Origin: Thermophagus sp052400625
Lineage (GTDB): Bacteria; Bacteroidota; Bacteroidia; Bacteroidales; Marinilabiliaceae
Strand: one strand, 5' to 3'
DNA length: 64,000 bases
NCBI GenBank assembly: GCA_052400625.1
Contig: JBQTGH010000005.1
Positions 63,402 to 64,000 of the stretch are shown here, piece after piece. Positions within the stretch are counted from its first letter, which is position 1. Every line of letters starts with the position of its first letter. The notes under the pieces were generated by a model. The model made no database searches and was not told where the DNA came from. It saw nothing but the letters and a program-made list of their open reading frames with translations. The position numbers and the translations under genes are program-made.

Positions 63402-64000
63402 TCAGAAACGAACAACATAGTGTTGACGGGTACACTCTTTCCTGAAAAATATAATCCCGATACGGTATAGATCCATCGATACGGTGATGGAAGGATGTTG
63501 TAAAATGGTTTCCCACGCAGCTTCCATATCTGGGCTCCAATGGATGTCGTCAAACACAAAAACAGTATCATTATGAGCTTTCTTCAAACACAGCTCAAAA
63601 TAGTGAAGTGTGGCCTCCCGCCGATGATCCCCGTCAAAAAATACGAAATCCAGATGGTCGGTGGTGTCCAGCAATGAGGGCAAAACACGGTTAAAGGCAT
63701 CATTAATAATCCGCACATTATTCACCTCAACCAGTTCAAACAACCGCCGGGCAAAATCCGACAATTGACGGCTTCCTTCTATGGTCGTCACACGGGCCCT
63801 CGAATCGGGCAATGCCAGCCATAGCGTACTCAGACCGGTCCCTGTTCCCAGTTCCAAAATATTTTTAGCGCCAAAATAATTAACTAACCGGAAGATCAAT
63901 TCCCCATATTTGGCAGGAAGACTTCCTTGTTTTACAAAATGTTTCACCTTTTGACGCTTATCCCCGGTAACCGAAGGAGCTCCCAATGTTTCCGGACCTA
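63402..64000 (-). CDS. class I SAM-dependent methyltransferase (partial, 5' end outside)
   Basis: The frame is open to the window edge (upstream codons read GPET before LGAPSVTG), so the gene is cut; about 199 residues are visible. The Rossmann fold is clear: NILELGTGTGLSTLWLALPD (SAM-binding motif I), VTTIEGSRQLSDFARRL, LDFVFFDGDHRREATLHYF and VFVFDDIHWSPDMEAAWE. This is the O-methyltransferase-like layout found in Bacteroidota proteins that act on unknown small molecules. The substrate cannot be told. A TTG at 63986 would give a shorter form, but the continuing frame and conserved preceding residues argue for a start beyond the window. Confidence 0.85.
   Translation of the reverse strand, partial: GPETLGAPSVTGDKRQKVKHFVKQGSLPAKYGELIFRLVNYFGAKNILELGTGTGLSTLWLALPDSRARVTTIEGSRQLSDFARRLFELVEVNNVRIINDAFNRVLPSLLDTTDHLDFVFFDGDHRREATLHYFELCLKKAHNDTVFVFDDIHWSPDMEAAWETILQHPSITVSMDLYRIGIIFFRKECTRQHYVVRF

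Overview
The window is a stretch of chromosome from a member of the Bacteroidota, most likely an environmental Bacteroidales/Marinilabiliales-type organism; the rank below phylum is inference. The evidence is a SusC/SusD pair, many TonB-dependent receptors with carboxypeptidase-like N-terminal domains, a BtuB/BtuG vitamin B12 receptor pair, DUF4249, DUF5063 and DUF2795 proteins, a NADP-type glutamate dehydrogenase, and promoters of the Bacteroidota type (TTG, about 20 bases, TAnnTTTG). Almost every gene is a chromosomal housekeeping or nutrient-uptake gene. No rRNA, tRNA, phage, intact transposase or CRISPR array was seen. Both ends cut through genes.

Layout. 1-9 kb: aroB, two small envelope proteins, dprA, folE, a DUF4249 lipoprotein with its TonB receptor, and an outer-membrane barrel protein. 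9-15 kb: an ExbB/TolQ-X-ExbD-ExbD energising operon followed by a large two-receiver PEP-synthase-like protein. 15-22 kb: gdhA-tatD-ansA, a repeat-rich secreted protein with a YfiR-like partner, and a LacI-type regulator. 22-26 kb: B12 uptake (riboswitch, btuB, btuG) next to a striking array of ATGCGCAT palindromes. 26-34 kb: cstA, then a siderophore receptor, PepSY membrane protein and flavoprotein reductase. 34-44 kb: a cellobiose locus transcribed as Nudix-type regulator, GPH sugar symporter, cellobiose phosphorylase, SusC, SusD. 43.7-51.8 kb: a PduO-type cobalamin adenosyltransferase, a DUF2795 protein, an outer-membrane biogenesis cluster (parvulin lipoprotein, SurA, carboxypeptidase-like lipoprotein, OstA/LptA-like) and guaB. 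52-64 kb: recQ, DUF5063, a 3'-5' exonuclease, an RlmI-like methyltransferase, a DEAD-box helicase, tex, an amino-acid/cation symporter, an orphan LolD/MacB-type ATPase and a truncated methyltransferase.

The most interesting signal is not a gene. A dispersed element of about 110 nt occurs five times (three good copies, two degenerate or partial), always in the orientation of the gene downstream. Its two helices keep pairing through compensatory base changes between copies. In front of folE and the 8403 outer-membrane gene, its last strand contains the start codon. A strand at the 5' end can compete for the same partner, so it looks like a switchable leader RNA or a structured mobile repeat. 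Second is the ATGCGCAT array, with about 8 units at a 21-23 bp period, just upstream of the B12 riboswitch promoter. Third is a 169-bp hairpin-forming MITE-like element that appears to have separated tex from its terminator.
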